Origin: Deltaproteobacteria bacterium
GTDB lineage: Bacteria; Myxococcota_A; Polyangia; Nannocystales; Nannocystaceae
Reading direction: 5' to 3'
Assembly (NCBI GenBank): GCA_016709225.1
Contig: JADJEE010000002.1
Location: forward strand, 1,550,001-1,614,000
Length of the DNA stretch: 64,000 nt
Shown here: one piece after another, positions 18,250-28,565 of the stretch
How the letters are laid out: the number at the start of each line of letters is the position of its first letter
Numbering within the stretch: position 1 is the stretch's first letter
The notes under the pieces: model-generated
What the model was told of the DNA's origin: nothing
Databases searched by the model: none
What the model saw: only the letters and a program-made list of their open reading frames with translations
Translations under genes and position numbers: made by a program

Positions 18250-19454
18250 TCCTCTGGACCACCTTCGTGCTGGCGTTGGGCGCCATCCGGCGCAACGCGG
18301 GCCGCTCGCTGCTCACCGCGCTCGGCGTCGTCATCGGCGTCGGCAGCGTGATCGCAATGGTGAACCTCGGCCGCGCCGCCGGCCAGCAGGTCACCTCCAA
18401 CATCCAGGCGATGGGCCCCAACTTGCTGTTCGTGCGGCCCAGCTTCACGCGCGCCGCCAGCGGCGGCACGCGTGCCGAGGCGGTGCCGTTCACACCCGAA
18501 GACGTCGCGGCGATCGAGCGCGACATCGACGGGGTCGTGGTCGCGCCGGGCGCGAGCGCGAGCGCGACCATCGCGTACGGCAACCTCAACGCGACCACCT
18601 CGATCACCGGCACCACCAACGCGTACTTCGAGGTCCGCAACCTGCAGATCGCGGCGGGGCGCATGTTCGAGACCCGCGAGCTCGACAGTGGCGCGGCGGT
18701 CTGCATCCTCGGGCCGACGGTCGTGACCAACGTCTACGCCAGCGCGGAGCCGCTCGGCAGCACACTACGGATCGGCGCGACCAGCTGCAGCGTCATCGGC
18801 GTGCTCGCGCCCAAGGGCAGCAACATGGGTCAGGACCAAGACGACGTGGTGCTGATGCCGTTCCGTGCCGTCGGTCGGCGCCTGACCGGCAGGACCGACA
18901 TTGCGACCATCTACGTGTCGGCGGTCGAGGACGGCACCAGCGCGCGGGTCCGCAGCGACCTGCAGGCGCTGCTCCGCGAGCGCCGTCACCTGCGCGAGGG
19001 TGAGGCCGACGACTTCGACGTGCGTGACATGGCCGAGATCGCCAGCACCCTCGAGAGCACCAGCGCGACCATGACCGCGCTGCTGGGCGCGATCGCGGCG
19101 GTGAGCCTCGTCGTCGGCGGCATCGGCATCATGAACATCATGCTGGTCTCGGTCACCGAGCGCACCCGCGAGATCGGCCTGCGCCTCGCCGTCGGCGCCC
19201 GCACCCGCGAGGTGCTGCTGCAGTTCCTCGTCGAGGCGATGGTGCTGTCGGTGTTCGGCGGCGTCGTCGGCATCGCGCTCGGGGTCGGCGGCACATGGCT
19301 CATCGTGACGCAGCTGGGCATGCCATTCGTGGTGTCGATGGAGATGGTCGCCGCGGCATTCGGCGTCTCGGCGGTGGTCGGCGTGCTGTTCGGCTACCTG
19401 CCAGCGCTCAAGGCCGCACGGCTCGACCCGATCGTCGCGCTGCGCCACGAGTGA
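18246..19454 (+). CDS. MacB-type permease (FtsX-like)
   Basis: Permease of 402 residues: helix 1 near the N-terminus (SLLTALGVVIGVGSVIAMV), a periplasmic MacB_PCD domain, then three helices with the FtsX motif VGGIGIMNIMLVSVTERTREIGLR and the C-terminal ALKAARLDPIVALRHE signature. It couples cytoplasmic ATP hydrolysis to mechanical work on the periplasmic adaptor and probably exports a peptide, lipid or small molecule. The start is GTG 18246, overlapping the previous stop. A GC-rich hairpin follows the gene. Confidence 0.9.
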   Translation: MILWTTFVLALGAIRRNAGRSLLTALGVVIGVGSVIAMVNLGRAAGQQVTSNIQAMGPNLLFVRPSFTRAASGGTRAEAVPFTPEDVAAIERDIDGVVVAPGASASATIAYGNLNATTSITGTTNAYFEVRNLQIAAGRMFETRELDSGAAVCILGPTVVTNVYASAEPLGSTLRIGATSCSVIGVLAPKGSNMGQDQDDVVLMPFRAVGRRLTGRTDIATIYVSAVEDGTSARVRSDLQALLRERRHLREGEADDFDVRDMAEIASTLESTSATMTALLGAIAAVSLVVGGIGIMNIMLVSVTERTREIGLRLAVGARTREVLLQFLVEAMVLSVFGGVVGIALGVGGTWLIVTQLGMPFVVSMEMVAAAFGVSAVVGVLFGYLPALKAARLDPIVALRHE

Positions 19455-19457
19455 CGC

Positions 19458-19474
19458 GGCGGCCGCAGGCCGCC
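19458..19474 (+). terminator. GC-rich hairpin after the MacAB genes
   Basis: Perfect 7-bp stem GGCGGCC/GGCCGCC around a GCA loop, 3 nt after the MacB permease stop. There is no run of T after it, so rho-independent termination is uncertain. Its position at the end of the exporter array fits a transcript end. Confidence 0.4.
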
Positions 19475-19525
19475 ACGAACGGGTGCGACCATCGCCGACG
19501 GGGTTTCGCGGTACCTTCGGCCGGC

Positions 19526-20914
19526 ATGCCCGACATCCTCAGCCCCATCGATGGTCGTGTCGCCTACGGCTACGCCGAGCTGTCCTTCGAGGCCGCGCTC
19601 GCCAAGATCGAGCAGGCCGAGACCGTGCAACGCAGCTGGGCGCAGACGCCCCTGCCCCAGCGCATCGCGCTTTGTCAGCGCATGCTCGAGAGCTATCGCG
19701 CGCGGCTGCCCGAGTACAGCGAGCAGATCACCCGCATGATGGGCAAGCCGGTCGGACAGGCCCGCGGCGAGTTCGAGCGCTCGATGTGCGAGCGCGTGAA
19801 CCACCTCTGCAGCATCGCCGAGGCCGCGCTCGCCGACGATGTGCTGCCGGAGAAAGCCGGCCTGCGCCGCTTCATCCGCCGCGAGCCCGTGGGCGTGGTG
19901 CTCGACATCGCGGCCTGGAACTACCCGCTGCTCATCGCGGTGAACGTCGTCGTGCCGGCCGTGCTCGCGGGCAACGCGGTGCTCCTCAAGCACGCCCACC
20001 AGACCGCGCTGGTCGCCGATCAGTTCGAGCAGGCCTTCCTCGCCGCCGGCGCGCCGGCCGGGCTGGTGCAGGCGCTGCCGGTCGACCACGCCACCGCCGC
20101 GCAGCTGATGGGCACGCGCCGCTTCGGCTACGTCGCGTTCACCGGCTCGGTGCGCGGCGGCCACGAAGTCTACCGCGCGGTCGCGCAAGACAACTTCATC
20201 GGCGTCGGGCTCGAGCTCGGCGGCAAGGACCCCGCGCTGGTGCTACCCGACTGCGACTTCGATTTCACGGTCGACAACCTCGTCGATGGCGCCTTCTACA
20301 ACAGCGGACAGTCGTGCTGCGGCATCGAGCGCATCTATGTGCACGAGGATCTGCACGACCGCTTCGTCGAGGCCTACGTCGAGCTCACGAAGAAGTACGT
20401 GCTCGGCGACCCGATGCGCGACGGCGTCGGTCTGGGGCCCATGGTCAACGCGGCGGCGGCCGAGCACGTGCGCGCACAGAACCGCGACGCGGTGACCCGC
20501 GGCGCGCGGGCGCTCGTCGCTGACGGCCACTTCGCGGTGCCCGAGCTGTCGCCGTGCTACCTCGCACCGCAGGTGTTCGACCACGTCGATCACTCGATGG
20601 CGCTCATGCGCGAGGAGACCTTCGGACCCAGCATCGGCATCATGCGCATCCGCGACGAAGCCGAAGGCGTGCGCCTGATGAACGACTCCCACTACGGCCT
20701 CACGGCGTCGATCTGGACCCGCGACGCCGAACGCGGCGCCGCGCTGGCGACCCAGGTCGAGGCCGGCACCGTGTTCCTCAACCGCTGCGACTACCTCGAC
20801 CCGGCGATGGCATGGACCGGCGTGAAGGACTCTGGCCACGGCGTCTCGTTGTCGACGCTGGGCTTCGACCAGGTCACGCGACCGAAGAATTTCCACCTGC
20901 GCGTCAGCTGGTGA
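19526..20914 (+). CDS. NAD(P)-dependent aldehyde dehydrogenase
   Basis: Aldehyde dehydrogenase of 462 residues. Substrate and cofactor motifs are WNYP at 131-134, FTGSVRGG at 205-212, catalytic Glu230 in ELGGKDP and the nucleophile in GQSC (Cys264). The usual KPS cofactor motif is replaced by KHA at 155-157. It oxidises an aldehyde to the acid. It is followed after 14 bp by a glutamine-synthetase-like gene, an arrangement seen in polyamine and amine catabolism (PuuC with PuuA), so the substrate may be a gamma-glutamylated aminoaldehyde or succinate-semialdehyde-like compound. That assignment is inference. Confidence 0.88.
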   Translation: MPDILSPIDGRVAYGYAELSFEAALAKIEQAETVQRSWAQTPLPQRIALCQRMLESYRARLPEYSEQITRMMGKPVGQARGEFERSMCERVNHLCSIAEAALADDVLPEKAGLRRFIRREPVGVVLDIAAWNYPLLIAVNVVVPAVLAGNAVLLKHAHQTALVADQFEQAFLAAGAPAGLVQALPVDHATAAQLMGTRRFGYVAFTGSVRGGHEVYRAVAQDNFIGVGLELGGKDPALVLPDCDFDFTVDNLVDGAFYNSGQSCCGIERIYVHEDLHDRFVEAYVELTKKYVLGDPMRDGVGLGPMVNAAAAEHVRAQNRDAVTRGARALVADGHFAVPELSPCYLAPQVFDHVDHSMALMREETFGPSIGIMRIRDEAEGVRLMNDSHYGLTASIWTRDAERGAALATQVEAGTVFLNRCDYLDPAMAWTGVKDSGHGVSLSTLGFDQVTRPKNFHLRVSW

Positions 20915-20928
20915 GGGAGCATTCGCGC

Positions 20929-22293
20929 ATGCACGGCGTCCACGATCGCAAGACCCTCGAGAGCTGGCTCGACCACGCCGGCATCAAGCGCCACAAGATC
21001 GGCGTGTTCGACATCGACGGGGTGCTGCGCGGCAAGTATGTCGACCGCGCGAAGTTCCTGTCGGTGGTCGACGGCGGCTTCGGCTTCTGCGACGTCGTGC
21101 TGGGCTGGGACAGCGCCGACGCGCTCTACGACAACGTCAAGGTCTCCGGCTGGCACACCGGCTATCGCGACGCGCCGGCGGTGCTCGATCTCTCGACGCT
21201 GCGCGTGCTCGCGTGCGAGGAAGACACCGCGCTGGTGATCGGCAACTTCGCGGGGGACTACGCCGGGGTCTGCCCCCGCACGCTGCTGCAGCGCGTGGTC
21301 GCCCGCGCGAACGCCATGGGCTTGGTGCCCAAGGCCGCGCTCGAGTACGAGTTCTTCCTGTTCGACGAGACGCCCGACTCGGTGCGCGAGAAGGGCTATC
21401 GCAACCTCAAGCCGTTCACGCCGGGCATGTTCGGCTACTCGGTGCTGCGCTCGACGGTTCACGCGGACATCTATCACGAGCTGCTCGACACCATGTCCGC
21501 GATGGACTGCGACATCGAGGCTCTCCACACCGAGACCGGCCCCGGCGTGCTCGAGGCCGCGATCGGCGTCGACGAGGCCGTGCGCGCGGCCGACAAGGGC
21601 GCCATCTTCAAGACCTTCACCAAGGTGCTCGCCCAGCAACGCGGGCTCATGGCCACGTTCATGGCCAAGTGGAGCTCCGAGGTGCCGGGCCAGAGCGGCC
21701 ACATCCACATCTCGCTATGCGACGCGACCAGCGGCGAGAACCGCTTCCACGACGCCGACGCCGAGCATGGCATGAGCGAGGTCATGCGGCAGTTCGTGGC
21801 CGGGCAGGTCAAGTACCTGCCCGAGGTGCTACCGATGGTGTGCGCAACGATCAATGCCTACCGCCGCATGGTGCCCGGCGTGTGGGCGCCGACCTCGGCC
21901 AACTGGGGCGTCGAGAACCGCACCACCGCGGTGCGCGTCATCCCGGGCGGGCCCAAGGCCCAGCGCAGCGAGTACCGCCTCGGGCCCGCCGACGCGAACC
22001 CGTACCTCGCGCTCGCGGCGGCGCTCGCCAGCGGTCTCCGCGGCATCGAGGAACGCCTCGAGCTGCCCGAGATCGTGCGCGGCAACGCCTACGACGCCCA
22101 CGGTCCGCATAGCCTGCCGCTGCCGACCACACTGCGCGATGCCGCGGTGGCGTTCGAGCGCAGCACCGCGGCGCGCGAGATGTTCGGCGACGCGTTCGTC
22201 GAGCACTTCGCCGCCACGCGGCTGTGGGAGGACCGTCAGTTCCGCAAGCACGTCGCGGACTGGGACCTCGCGCGCTACTTCGAGATCATCTGA
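20929..22293 (+). CDS. glutamine-synthetase-family ligase (gamma-glutamylpolyamine synthetase-like)
   Basis: Protein of 454 residues of the glutamine synthetase superfamily, type I/III-like PuuA branch. Metal and ATP site motifs are recognisable: ALEYEFFLFDE near 140 and SGHIHISLCD near 257. NWGVENRTTAVRV near 325 and YRLGPADANPYLALAAAL near 350 complete the set. The adenylylation loop Tyr of classical GlnA is not apparent. It probably ligates glutamate to an amine using ATP, feeding the upstream aldehyde dehydrogenase. GAGGGAG just upstream of ATG 20929 is a good ribosome-binding site. Confidence 0.85.
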   Translation: MHGVHDRKTLESWLDHAGIKRHKIGVFDIDGVLRGKYVDRAKFLSVVDGGFGFCDVVLGWDSADALYDNVKVSGWHTGYRDAPAVLDLSTLRVLACEEDTALVIGNFAGDYAGVCPRTLLQRVVARANAMGLVPKAALEYEFFLFDETPDSVREKGYRNLKPFTPGMFGYSVLRSTVHADIYHELLDTMSAMDCDIEALHTETGPGVLEAAIGVDEAVRAADKGAIFKTFTKVLAQQRGLMATFMAKWSSEVPGQSGHIHISLCDATSGENRFHDADAEHGMSEVMRQFVAGQVKYLPEVLPMVCATINAYRRMVPGVWAPTSANWGVENRTTAVRVIPGGPKAQRSEYRLGPADANPYLALAAALASGLRGIEERLELPEIVRGNAYDAHGPHSLPLPTTLRDAAVAFERSTAAREMFGDAFVEHFAATRLWEDRQFRKHVADWDLARYFEII

Positions 22294-22306
22294 CTCGCCG
22301 GTGCCC

Positions 22307-22321
22307 GCGACGCGTTCGTGA

Positions 22322-22335
<14 letters not shown>
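22307..22335. terminator. convergent-gene hairpin, candidate bidirectional terminator
   Basis: Stem GCGACGC-(bulged G)-TTCG pairing with CGAA-GCGTCGC around a 6-nt loop, 13 bp after the glutamine-synthetase-like gene and covering the helicase stop codon (22322-22324). It could end both converging transcripts. No T tract follows. Confidence 0.5.
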
Positions 22336-23812
<1,477 letters not shown>

Positions 23813-24215
23813 GCGCGGGAGCCTGCGACAGCGTCGGTGCCGGAGTCGAACGCGCGAACGCACGCCAGCCGCGAAGTGCCCGCATCGTCGCGATGGCGCC
23901 GCCTGGCGGCGGTATGGCGGGCTCGCACAGGGCCCTTGGTCGGCGGGCGCGCGCCGGCCCGATCGCCCGAGAATGGCCGCGAAGGTCATTGCGGCCCGAG
24001 CAACTGCGCGCGGGCGAGCGTCTCCGAGGATGGCCGCGCGAAGCACGGGCGCATCGCGATCGAAGGCTGGTCCCCGATCTCTCCGAGCCGCCGGGGAACG
24101 GCGAGCTGGAGCGCATGGCGAGGGACGACCAGCGACGCAAATCGTGCCGGCGCCCCCCGCTGCGGGTGCGGCCATGCTGGTGGCACGGTTGCGGCCGCAG
24201 GCCGGGACGGATGCC
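23813..24215. other. divergent intergenic region, helicase / flavoprotein
   Basis: A 403-bp region between two divergent starts, expected to hold both promoters. It contains Arg-rich chance frames only. I see no clear promoter, riboswitch or repeat. Confidence 0.4.
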
Positions 24216-25343
24216 ATGAAGACCCCGAAGATCGTCATCATCGGAGCTGGCCCGGCCGGCGGCGCATGTGCCCTGGTGCTCGCGCGACTCGGCATCGCCG
24301 AGGTGCTCGTGCTCGACAAGGCCACGTATCCGCGGATCAAGGTCTGCGGCAGCGGCTTGTCCCCCCATGCGCTCGAGATGCTCGACCTGCTCGGCCTGCG
24401 GCAGCGCTTCGCCAGCAGCCACGTCGGCATGCCGCGTCTGCTGGCGCGCGGCCCCGAGGGCGAGGAGGTGCGTCTCGCCGGGCGCGAGGGCGCGTGGGTG
24501 GTGCCGCGCGTCGACCTCGACGCGGCCGTGATCGGCGAGGCGGTGCGCAGCGGCGCCGTGTTCCGCGAGGGTGCCAAGGTGGTCGAGCTGTTGCGCGACG
24601 ACGCCGGCGAAGTCACCGGCGTCCGCACCGATGACGGCACGATCGAAGCGGATCTCGTGGTGTGTGCCAACGGCTCGCCCTCGCGCTTCTCGACCGACGC
24701 GAGCCCCGCGACGGGGATCCGCACCATCATGGGCTGGTGGTCCGACACCGCGCTGCGCAGCGACGAGGCGGTGATGATCTGGGACCGACGGCTCGAGGGC
24801 TACTACGCGTGGGCGTTCCCGGAGCCCCGCGGCCGCATGAACATCGGCCTGACGATCCCCGAGCACGCCGCGGCTGCCGACGCGCTCAAGCAGCTGTTCC
24901 AGGAGCTGCTCGACGAGCACTTCGGGGCCGCGTTGGCCTCGGCCGAGCCGCACGGCAAGTGGATGGGCCATCCCGCCACCGTGACCACGCGCATCGGCGA
25001 GCTCGCGCAATCGCACGCCATGTGGATCGGCGAAGCGGCGCGGCTGGTGTCGCCGGGCACCGTCGAGGGCATCTCGTTCGCGCTCGAGAGCGGCATGGTG
25101 GCGGCCGAGTTCATCGCCGAGCACTTCGACGCGACGCACGGCTTCTCGCGGGTGCAGCGGGCACTGCTGCGCACGAAGATGATCGCGCGCATGCTACCGA
25201 AGTTCTGGGCTGGCGCAGCGTTCGCGCGACTGATGCGATCGGACCCGGCGCGGCACCTCACCGCGCAGGTGCTGGATCCGCAGTGGTTTGCGAGCAAGGC
25301 CACGCGGCTGGTCGGCGACCGCACGACCCGCGGCGCCACCTGA
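24216..25343 (+). CDS. geranylgeranyl-reductase-family FAD oxidoreductase
   Basis: Flavoprotein of 375 residues. The Rossmann loop GAGPAGG is at residues 10-16, followed by an acidic end of strand 2 (LVLDKA), the PRIKVCGSGLSP motif typical of geranylgeranyl reductase/CbrA-like proteins, and VDLDAAVI. A second FAD motif, WIGEAARLVSPGTVEGISFALESG, corresponds to the usual GDAAG segment. Family members reduce isoprenoid chains or hydroxylate aromatics; the substrate here is unknown. The last 37 codons are duplicated downstream at 27047-27160. Confidence 0.82.
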   Translation: MKTPKIVIIGAGPAGGACALVLARLGIAEVLVLDKATYPRIKVCGSGLSPHALEMLDLLGLRQRFASSHVGMPRLLARGPEGEEVRLAGREGAWVVPRVDLDAAVIGEAVRSGAVFREGAKVVELLRDDAGEVTGVRTDDGTIEADLVVCANGSPSRFSTDASPATGIRTIMGWWSDTALRSDEAVMIWDRRLEGYYAWAFPEPRGRMNIGLTIPEHAAAADALKQLFQELLDEHFGAALASAEPHGKWMGHPATVTTRIGELAQSHAMWIGEAARLVSPGTVEGISFALESGMVAAEFIAEHFDATHGFSRVQRALLRTKMIARMLPKFWAGAAFARLMRSDPARHLTAQVLDPQWFASKATRLVGDRTTRGAT

Positions 25344-25345
25344 TG
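25232..25345 (+). repeat. 114-bp direct repeat, copy A (3' end of flavoprotein gene)
   Basis: Covers the last 37 codons, the TGA stop and 2 further bases of the flavoprotein gene. It matches 27047-27160 in the same orientation with 7 substitutions and no gaps. The two copies flank the sigma/DGPF gene pair. Confidence 0.9.
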
Positions 25346-25361
25346 TTCCCGCAGCGCCCGA

Positions 25362-26600
25362 TCAGGCCAGCGCCGCGCGGCGCCGCGACAACATCCGTCG
25401 CTCGTTCTCCGGTGCGATGGCGAGCGCGCGATCGTAGTACTCCCGCGCGCGGTCGAGATCGCCGAGGCGCCGATGGAGGTCGGCGTAGGTCGCGAGCCAC
25501 AGGTGCGACTCCCTGAGCCAGGTCGGCGGTCGCGTCTTCTCCAGGTGCGCGAGTCCGGCCCCGGGCCCTTCGGCATACGAGAGCGCGATCGCAGCGTGGA
25601 GCTCGTGCAACGGCGAGGGTTCGAGCTGCACGAGGCGCTGGTAGAGCCCGTGGATCGTCGCCCAGCGCGTGGCCTCGAAGTTCGGCGCGAAGGCGTGCTC
25701 GGCCGCGATCGCGGCCTCGATGTGATACTTCGACGCGAGACCACCGCGGGTCGCGGTCTGCAGTACATCGAGCGCCTCGACGAGCTCGCGCCGATGGTAG
25801 CGCCGGCGATCCTGCTCCTCGATCGCGACAGGCTCGCCCTCGGCATCGACACGGGCGTCTCGCCGTGCGTGGTGCAGCCGCATCAGCGCGAGCAGTGCGA
25901 GCGCGTTGCTCGAGCTCGCCCGTGGATGCGCGACGACCAGCTCGGCCAGCCGTAGGGCCTCGCGACACAGCTCGAGCCGGAGCACGCGGTCACCGCTCGA
26001 GGCGAAGTAGCCTTCGGTGAACAGCACGTAGATCATGCGCAGCACTGCGTCGGCGCGATCGGGCCACTCGCTGGCGTCCGGCACCCGTTGCAGGTCCACC
26101 TCGCGCAGGCGGTCGCGCGCCCGTTCGAAGCGCTTCTGGACGTTTGCCTCGGAGGTGACCAGTCGCATCGCGATCTCGCGGGTCGAGAAACCGCACAGCC
26201 CGCGCAGGGCGAACACGATCTGGGAGGCGAGCGGGATCGACGGCTCCGCGCAGGCGAACAGGGCGCGCAGCTCGTCGTCGTGGACGTCACCCGCGAGCGC
26301 GGCCTCGCCATCGTCGGCCGCGACCGCGGGCTCGGGCGCGCCGTCGAGCCCTTCTTCGCGGTGACGGCGACGCAGTTCGTCGATCACGCGGTGGCGGGCG
26401 GCGCGATGGATCCACGCGCGCGCGTGCGGGGGCACGCCGCGGGTTCGCCACGCGGTCGTGCCCTCCAGGAGTGCCTGCCCGATCGCGTCCTCCACGATCG
26501 CGAGGCGGTGCGCACCGAACTCACGCATCAACGACGCCACGATCCGCCCGTGCTCGTGCCGGAGCACGAGTTCGAGCGGCCCGTGGTCGCGCGTGGACAA
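25362..26600 (-). CDS. ECF42-type RNA polymerase sigma factor with C-terminal TPR-like extension
   Basis: Protein of 412 residues: sigma region 2 at about 15-85, region 4 at about 115-175 (FALRGLCGFSTREIAMRL then EANVQKRFERAR), then about 230 residues of helical repeats. YVLFTEGY near residue 192 and ALLALMRLHHARRDAR near 237 match conserved segments of the ECF42 group. In that group the C-terminal extension is needed for activity and no anti-sigma factor is used; the partner is a DGPF/YCII protein. Here the DGPF gene lies just upstream, 18 bp away. The pair may respond to toxic compounds, which is inference from the family. Confidence 0.88.
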   Translation of the reverse strand: MSTRDHGPLELVLRHEHGRIVASLMREFGAHRLAIVEDAIGQALLEGTTAWRTRGVPPHARAWIHRAARHRVIDELRRRHREEGLDGAPEPAVAADDGEAALAGDVHDDELRALFACAEPSIPLASQIVFALRGLCGFSTREIAMRLVTSEANVQKRFERARDRLREVDLQRVPDASEWPDRADAVLRMIYVLFTEGYFASSGDRVLRLELCREALRLAELVVAHPRASSSNALALLALMRLHHARRDARVDAEGEPVAIEEQDRRRYHRRELVEALDVLQTATRGGLASKYHIEAAIAAEHAFAPNFEATRWATIHGLYQRLVQLEPSPLHELHAAIALSYAEGPGAGLAHLEKTRPPTWLRESHLWLATYADLHRRLGDLDRAREYYDRALAIAPENERRMLSRRRAALA

Positions 26601-26618
26601 GTCCCGGGCGTTCCGATC

Positions 26619-26957
26619 TCAGTAGCCGGCGAGCTCGCGGACCTCGATGCTCATCCCGGGCGCCGCCAGGATGGGACACGCCTTGGCGACGACGAGCGCG
26701 GCGTCATAGTCGGCCGCCGCCACGATCGAGTAGCCGGAGATGAGCTCCTTCGACTCGACCGTCGGGCCGTCCGTGACGACGCCGCCCTTGATCCCGCGTC
26801 CGGTGGGCAGGAGGCCGTCGCCCATGTCGAGGATCGATGGGAAGGTCTCTTTCCAGGCGTGCCATGCGGCGAGCACCTGCTGCATCTGCTCCGCGGAGGG
26901 CGGGGTCTGCTCGGTCTGGAGGGGGCCGCGGTAGAGGAGGAGGAATTTCTTGGTCAT
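26619..26957 (-). CDS. DGPF/YCII-domain protein
   Basis: Protein of 112 residues of the YCII-related (DGPF) family: N-terminal FLLLYRG strand, WHAWKE helix, and the name-giving motif as DGPTVESKELISGYSIV around residues 63-79, with Thr in place of Phe. Such proteins accompany ECF42 sigma factors and are likely small enzymes or ligand binders. It precedes the sigma gene by 18 bp and is probably cotranscribed, and perhaps controlled, by it. Confidence 0.85.
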   Translation of the reverse strand: MTKKFLLLYRGPLQTEQTPPSAEQMQQVLAAWHAWKETFPSILDMGDGLLPTGRGIKGGVVTDGPTVESKELISGYSIVAAADYDAALVVAKACPILAAPGMSIEVRELAGY

Positions 26958-26987
26958 GGGTCGTTGGCGGCGCGTCGGCGCCTCTGC

Positions 26988-27671
26988 TCACCCGAGCGAT
27001 CCACGATGCCTGGTTCCGACACCCGATGGAGTTTTTTTCGACGACGGATGCGATCGGACCCGGCGCGGCACCCCACCGCGCAAATGCTGGATCCGCAGCG
27101 GTTTGCGAGCCAGGTCACGCCGCTGGTCGGCGACCGCACGACCCGCGGCGCCACCTGATGTCGGCTCCGTGCTCGACTCCGCGGCGAGCGGGGCGATCGC
27201 CGTGGGCGTCGTGGCGGCGACCTCCCCGGTGAGCCCCGCGAGCACGTGGTTCGCGGTGTCGATCGCGGCGACCTCGGGGTCCACGGGCATGCGGAACTCG
27301 GCGACGATCTGCTGGCGCTCGGCGTTGATGCGAGTGACGCGCAGCTCGTAGGCCTTGCCGGCTCGCAGCAGCTCGCCCACCAGGATCACGCGGCTGCCGT
27401 GGCGCGTGCCGAGCTCGACGAAGCACGCGAGGTCGCTCCAGCGACAGGCCTGCAACGACACGAGATCGACCGCGGCGCGATCGGTGATTCCGCGGATCTT
27501 CGCCTGGGTCTGCAGCGCGGCCGCGAGGGCGGTGCGGAGCTTCGGCGGCCCGCCGCGTAGGCCCACCCAGATGCCGGTCCCGGGCGCCTGCGCGGCCTCG
27601 TCGGCGCGGGCCAGTGCGGGCGATCCGGCCCACGCGAGTGCGGCCACGACGAAGACGATGAGCGCGCGCAT
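26988..27671 (-). pseudogene. 3'-truncated secreted-protein gene
   Basis: The first about 170 codons look authentic: a signal peptide (AALAWAGSPALARADE) and a domain resembling the N-terminal part of myxobacterial PEGA proteins, with a CRWSDLACFVELG segment. From 27160 downward the frame runs antisense through copy B of the 114-bp repeat and past it, giving an Arg-rich sequence of no family, ending at 26988. I infer that the original 3' half was lost at this junction. Whether the 227-residue fusion is made is unknown. Confidence 0.6.
27047..27160 (+). repeat. 114-bp direct repeat, copy B
   Basis: Second copy of the flavoprotein 3' end, including its stop codon, with 7 substitutions relative to 25232-25345. 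It has no gene attached upstream. It lies between the DGPF gene and the truncated secreted-protein gene, whose junction coincides with the repeat's right end. Confidence 0.9.
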
Positions 27672-27765
27672 CGACCCTATAGTTCCCGCCCGGCCGTCGA
27701 TCCGTGCTCGAGATTCGCGTCGGCGAGAACGACTCGAACGTGGGCGTCGACACCGTCAGCTGCCG

Positions 27766-28440
27766 CTACGGATACACCACCGGGCAGCTCTGCCCGTCGC
27801 CCCCGTGACAGTCGTAGATGGTCTCGACCGTGAACCCCCACGGGCACCAGTCACCCGGGTTGGCGAACCACGCCTCGGGGTCGGCCTCGACGTAGCACGG
27901 CGCCGCGTCGCAGACCTCGGTCCAGACCTCCGCGATGCTGACCTGGGCCGGGTCGAGACGGTAGGAGTAGCCAGGGTTGTAGGTGCCGTCGAGCTCGATC
28001 GGACCGCCGGGGATGCCGAACGGGACGTCGGGCTCGAGCAACCAGCTGACGACGTAGGCGTTCGCCGCCTCGTTGTCGATCCACACGTGGCCGTGCTCGC
28101 CTGCGGCCGTGAACGCGGCGACGAAGCCCGAGCTCGGCCACTCTGCGAGCTCATGGGCTTCGCCGCAGGCGGCGACGCCAGTGCTGCCTTCGGTGGTCGA
28201 GTCGCCGCTTCCTCCACTGCTGGTATCCGCGGTGGTGGAGGTGGCCGTGCCGGACTCGCTCGACGCGGAGGTGGAGCTCGATCCCTCCGCGGTGCTCGTG
28301 CCGGATGTCGTGTCGGATGCCGAGTCGGATGTCGCGGTGCTCGACGAAGCTCCGAGGTCGTCGCCGGCATCATCGGCCGAGCAAGCGATCGCCGCGGTGA
28401 GCACGAGCAACGAGAGTGTCTGTCCATTCACCAAAGTCAT
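27766..28440 (-). CDS. stalked lipoprotein with BP74-like domain
   Basis: Lipoprotein of 224 residues. The start at 28440 gives a signal peptide with the lipid-attachment Cys in TAAIAC, followed by a stalk of about 75 residues of Ser, Thr, Gly and Asp. The C-terminal 125 residues contain HVWIDNEAANAYVV, SYRLDPAQVSIAEVW, a CDAAPCYVE segment and CPWG, resembling the BP74 N-terminal domain first described in calmodulin-binding proteins. That match is from memory and moderate. Cys pairs suggest disulfides and an extracytoplasmic location. Confidence 0.72.
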   Translation of the reverse strand: MTLVNGQTLSLLVLTAAIACSADDAGDDLGASSSTATSDSASDTTSGTSTAEGSSSTSASSESGTATSTTADTSSGGSGDSTTEGSTGVAACGEAHELAEWPSSGFVAAFTAAGEHGHVWIDNEAANAYVVSWLLEPDVPFGIPGGPIELDGTYNPGYSYRLDPAQVSIAEVWTEVCDAAPCYVEADPEAWFANPGDWCPWGFTVETIYDCHGGDGQSCPVVYP

Positions 28441-28565
28441 GGCGGGTCCATGGTCTCGTGCCGAGGTTCCTTCACCACACGCGCGCTGCGGCCACGGAGG
28501 AAAAAGTTGCGAGCCGCCTGCTACGCGCGCCGACAACGCCGTGTCCATGGATGAGAGGGCGAGCG

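Noticed and set aside
23844..24200. Small genes in the helicase/flavoprotein divergent region
   Set aside because: Frames overlap on both strands, are Arg-rich and lack ribosome-binding sites or domains.
25346..27046. Sigma/DGPF pair as an integrative element with attachment sites
   Set aside because: There is no integrase, recombinase or transposase in the interval. Repeat geometry fits, but the mechanism is unsupported.
25232..27160. The 114-bp repeat pair as template and variable repeat of a diversity-generating retroelement
   Set aside because: Substitutions are not concentrated at adenines, and no reverse transcriptase gene is present. The repeat includes a stop codon and no C-type lectin fold.
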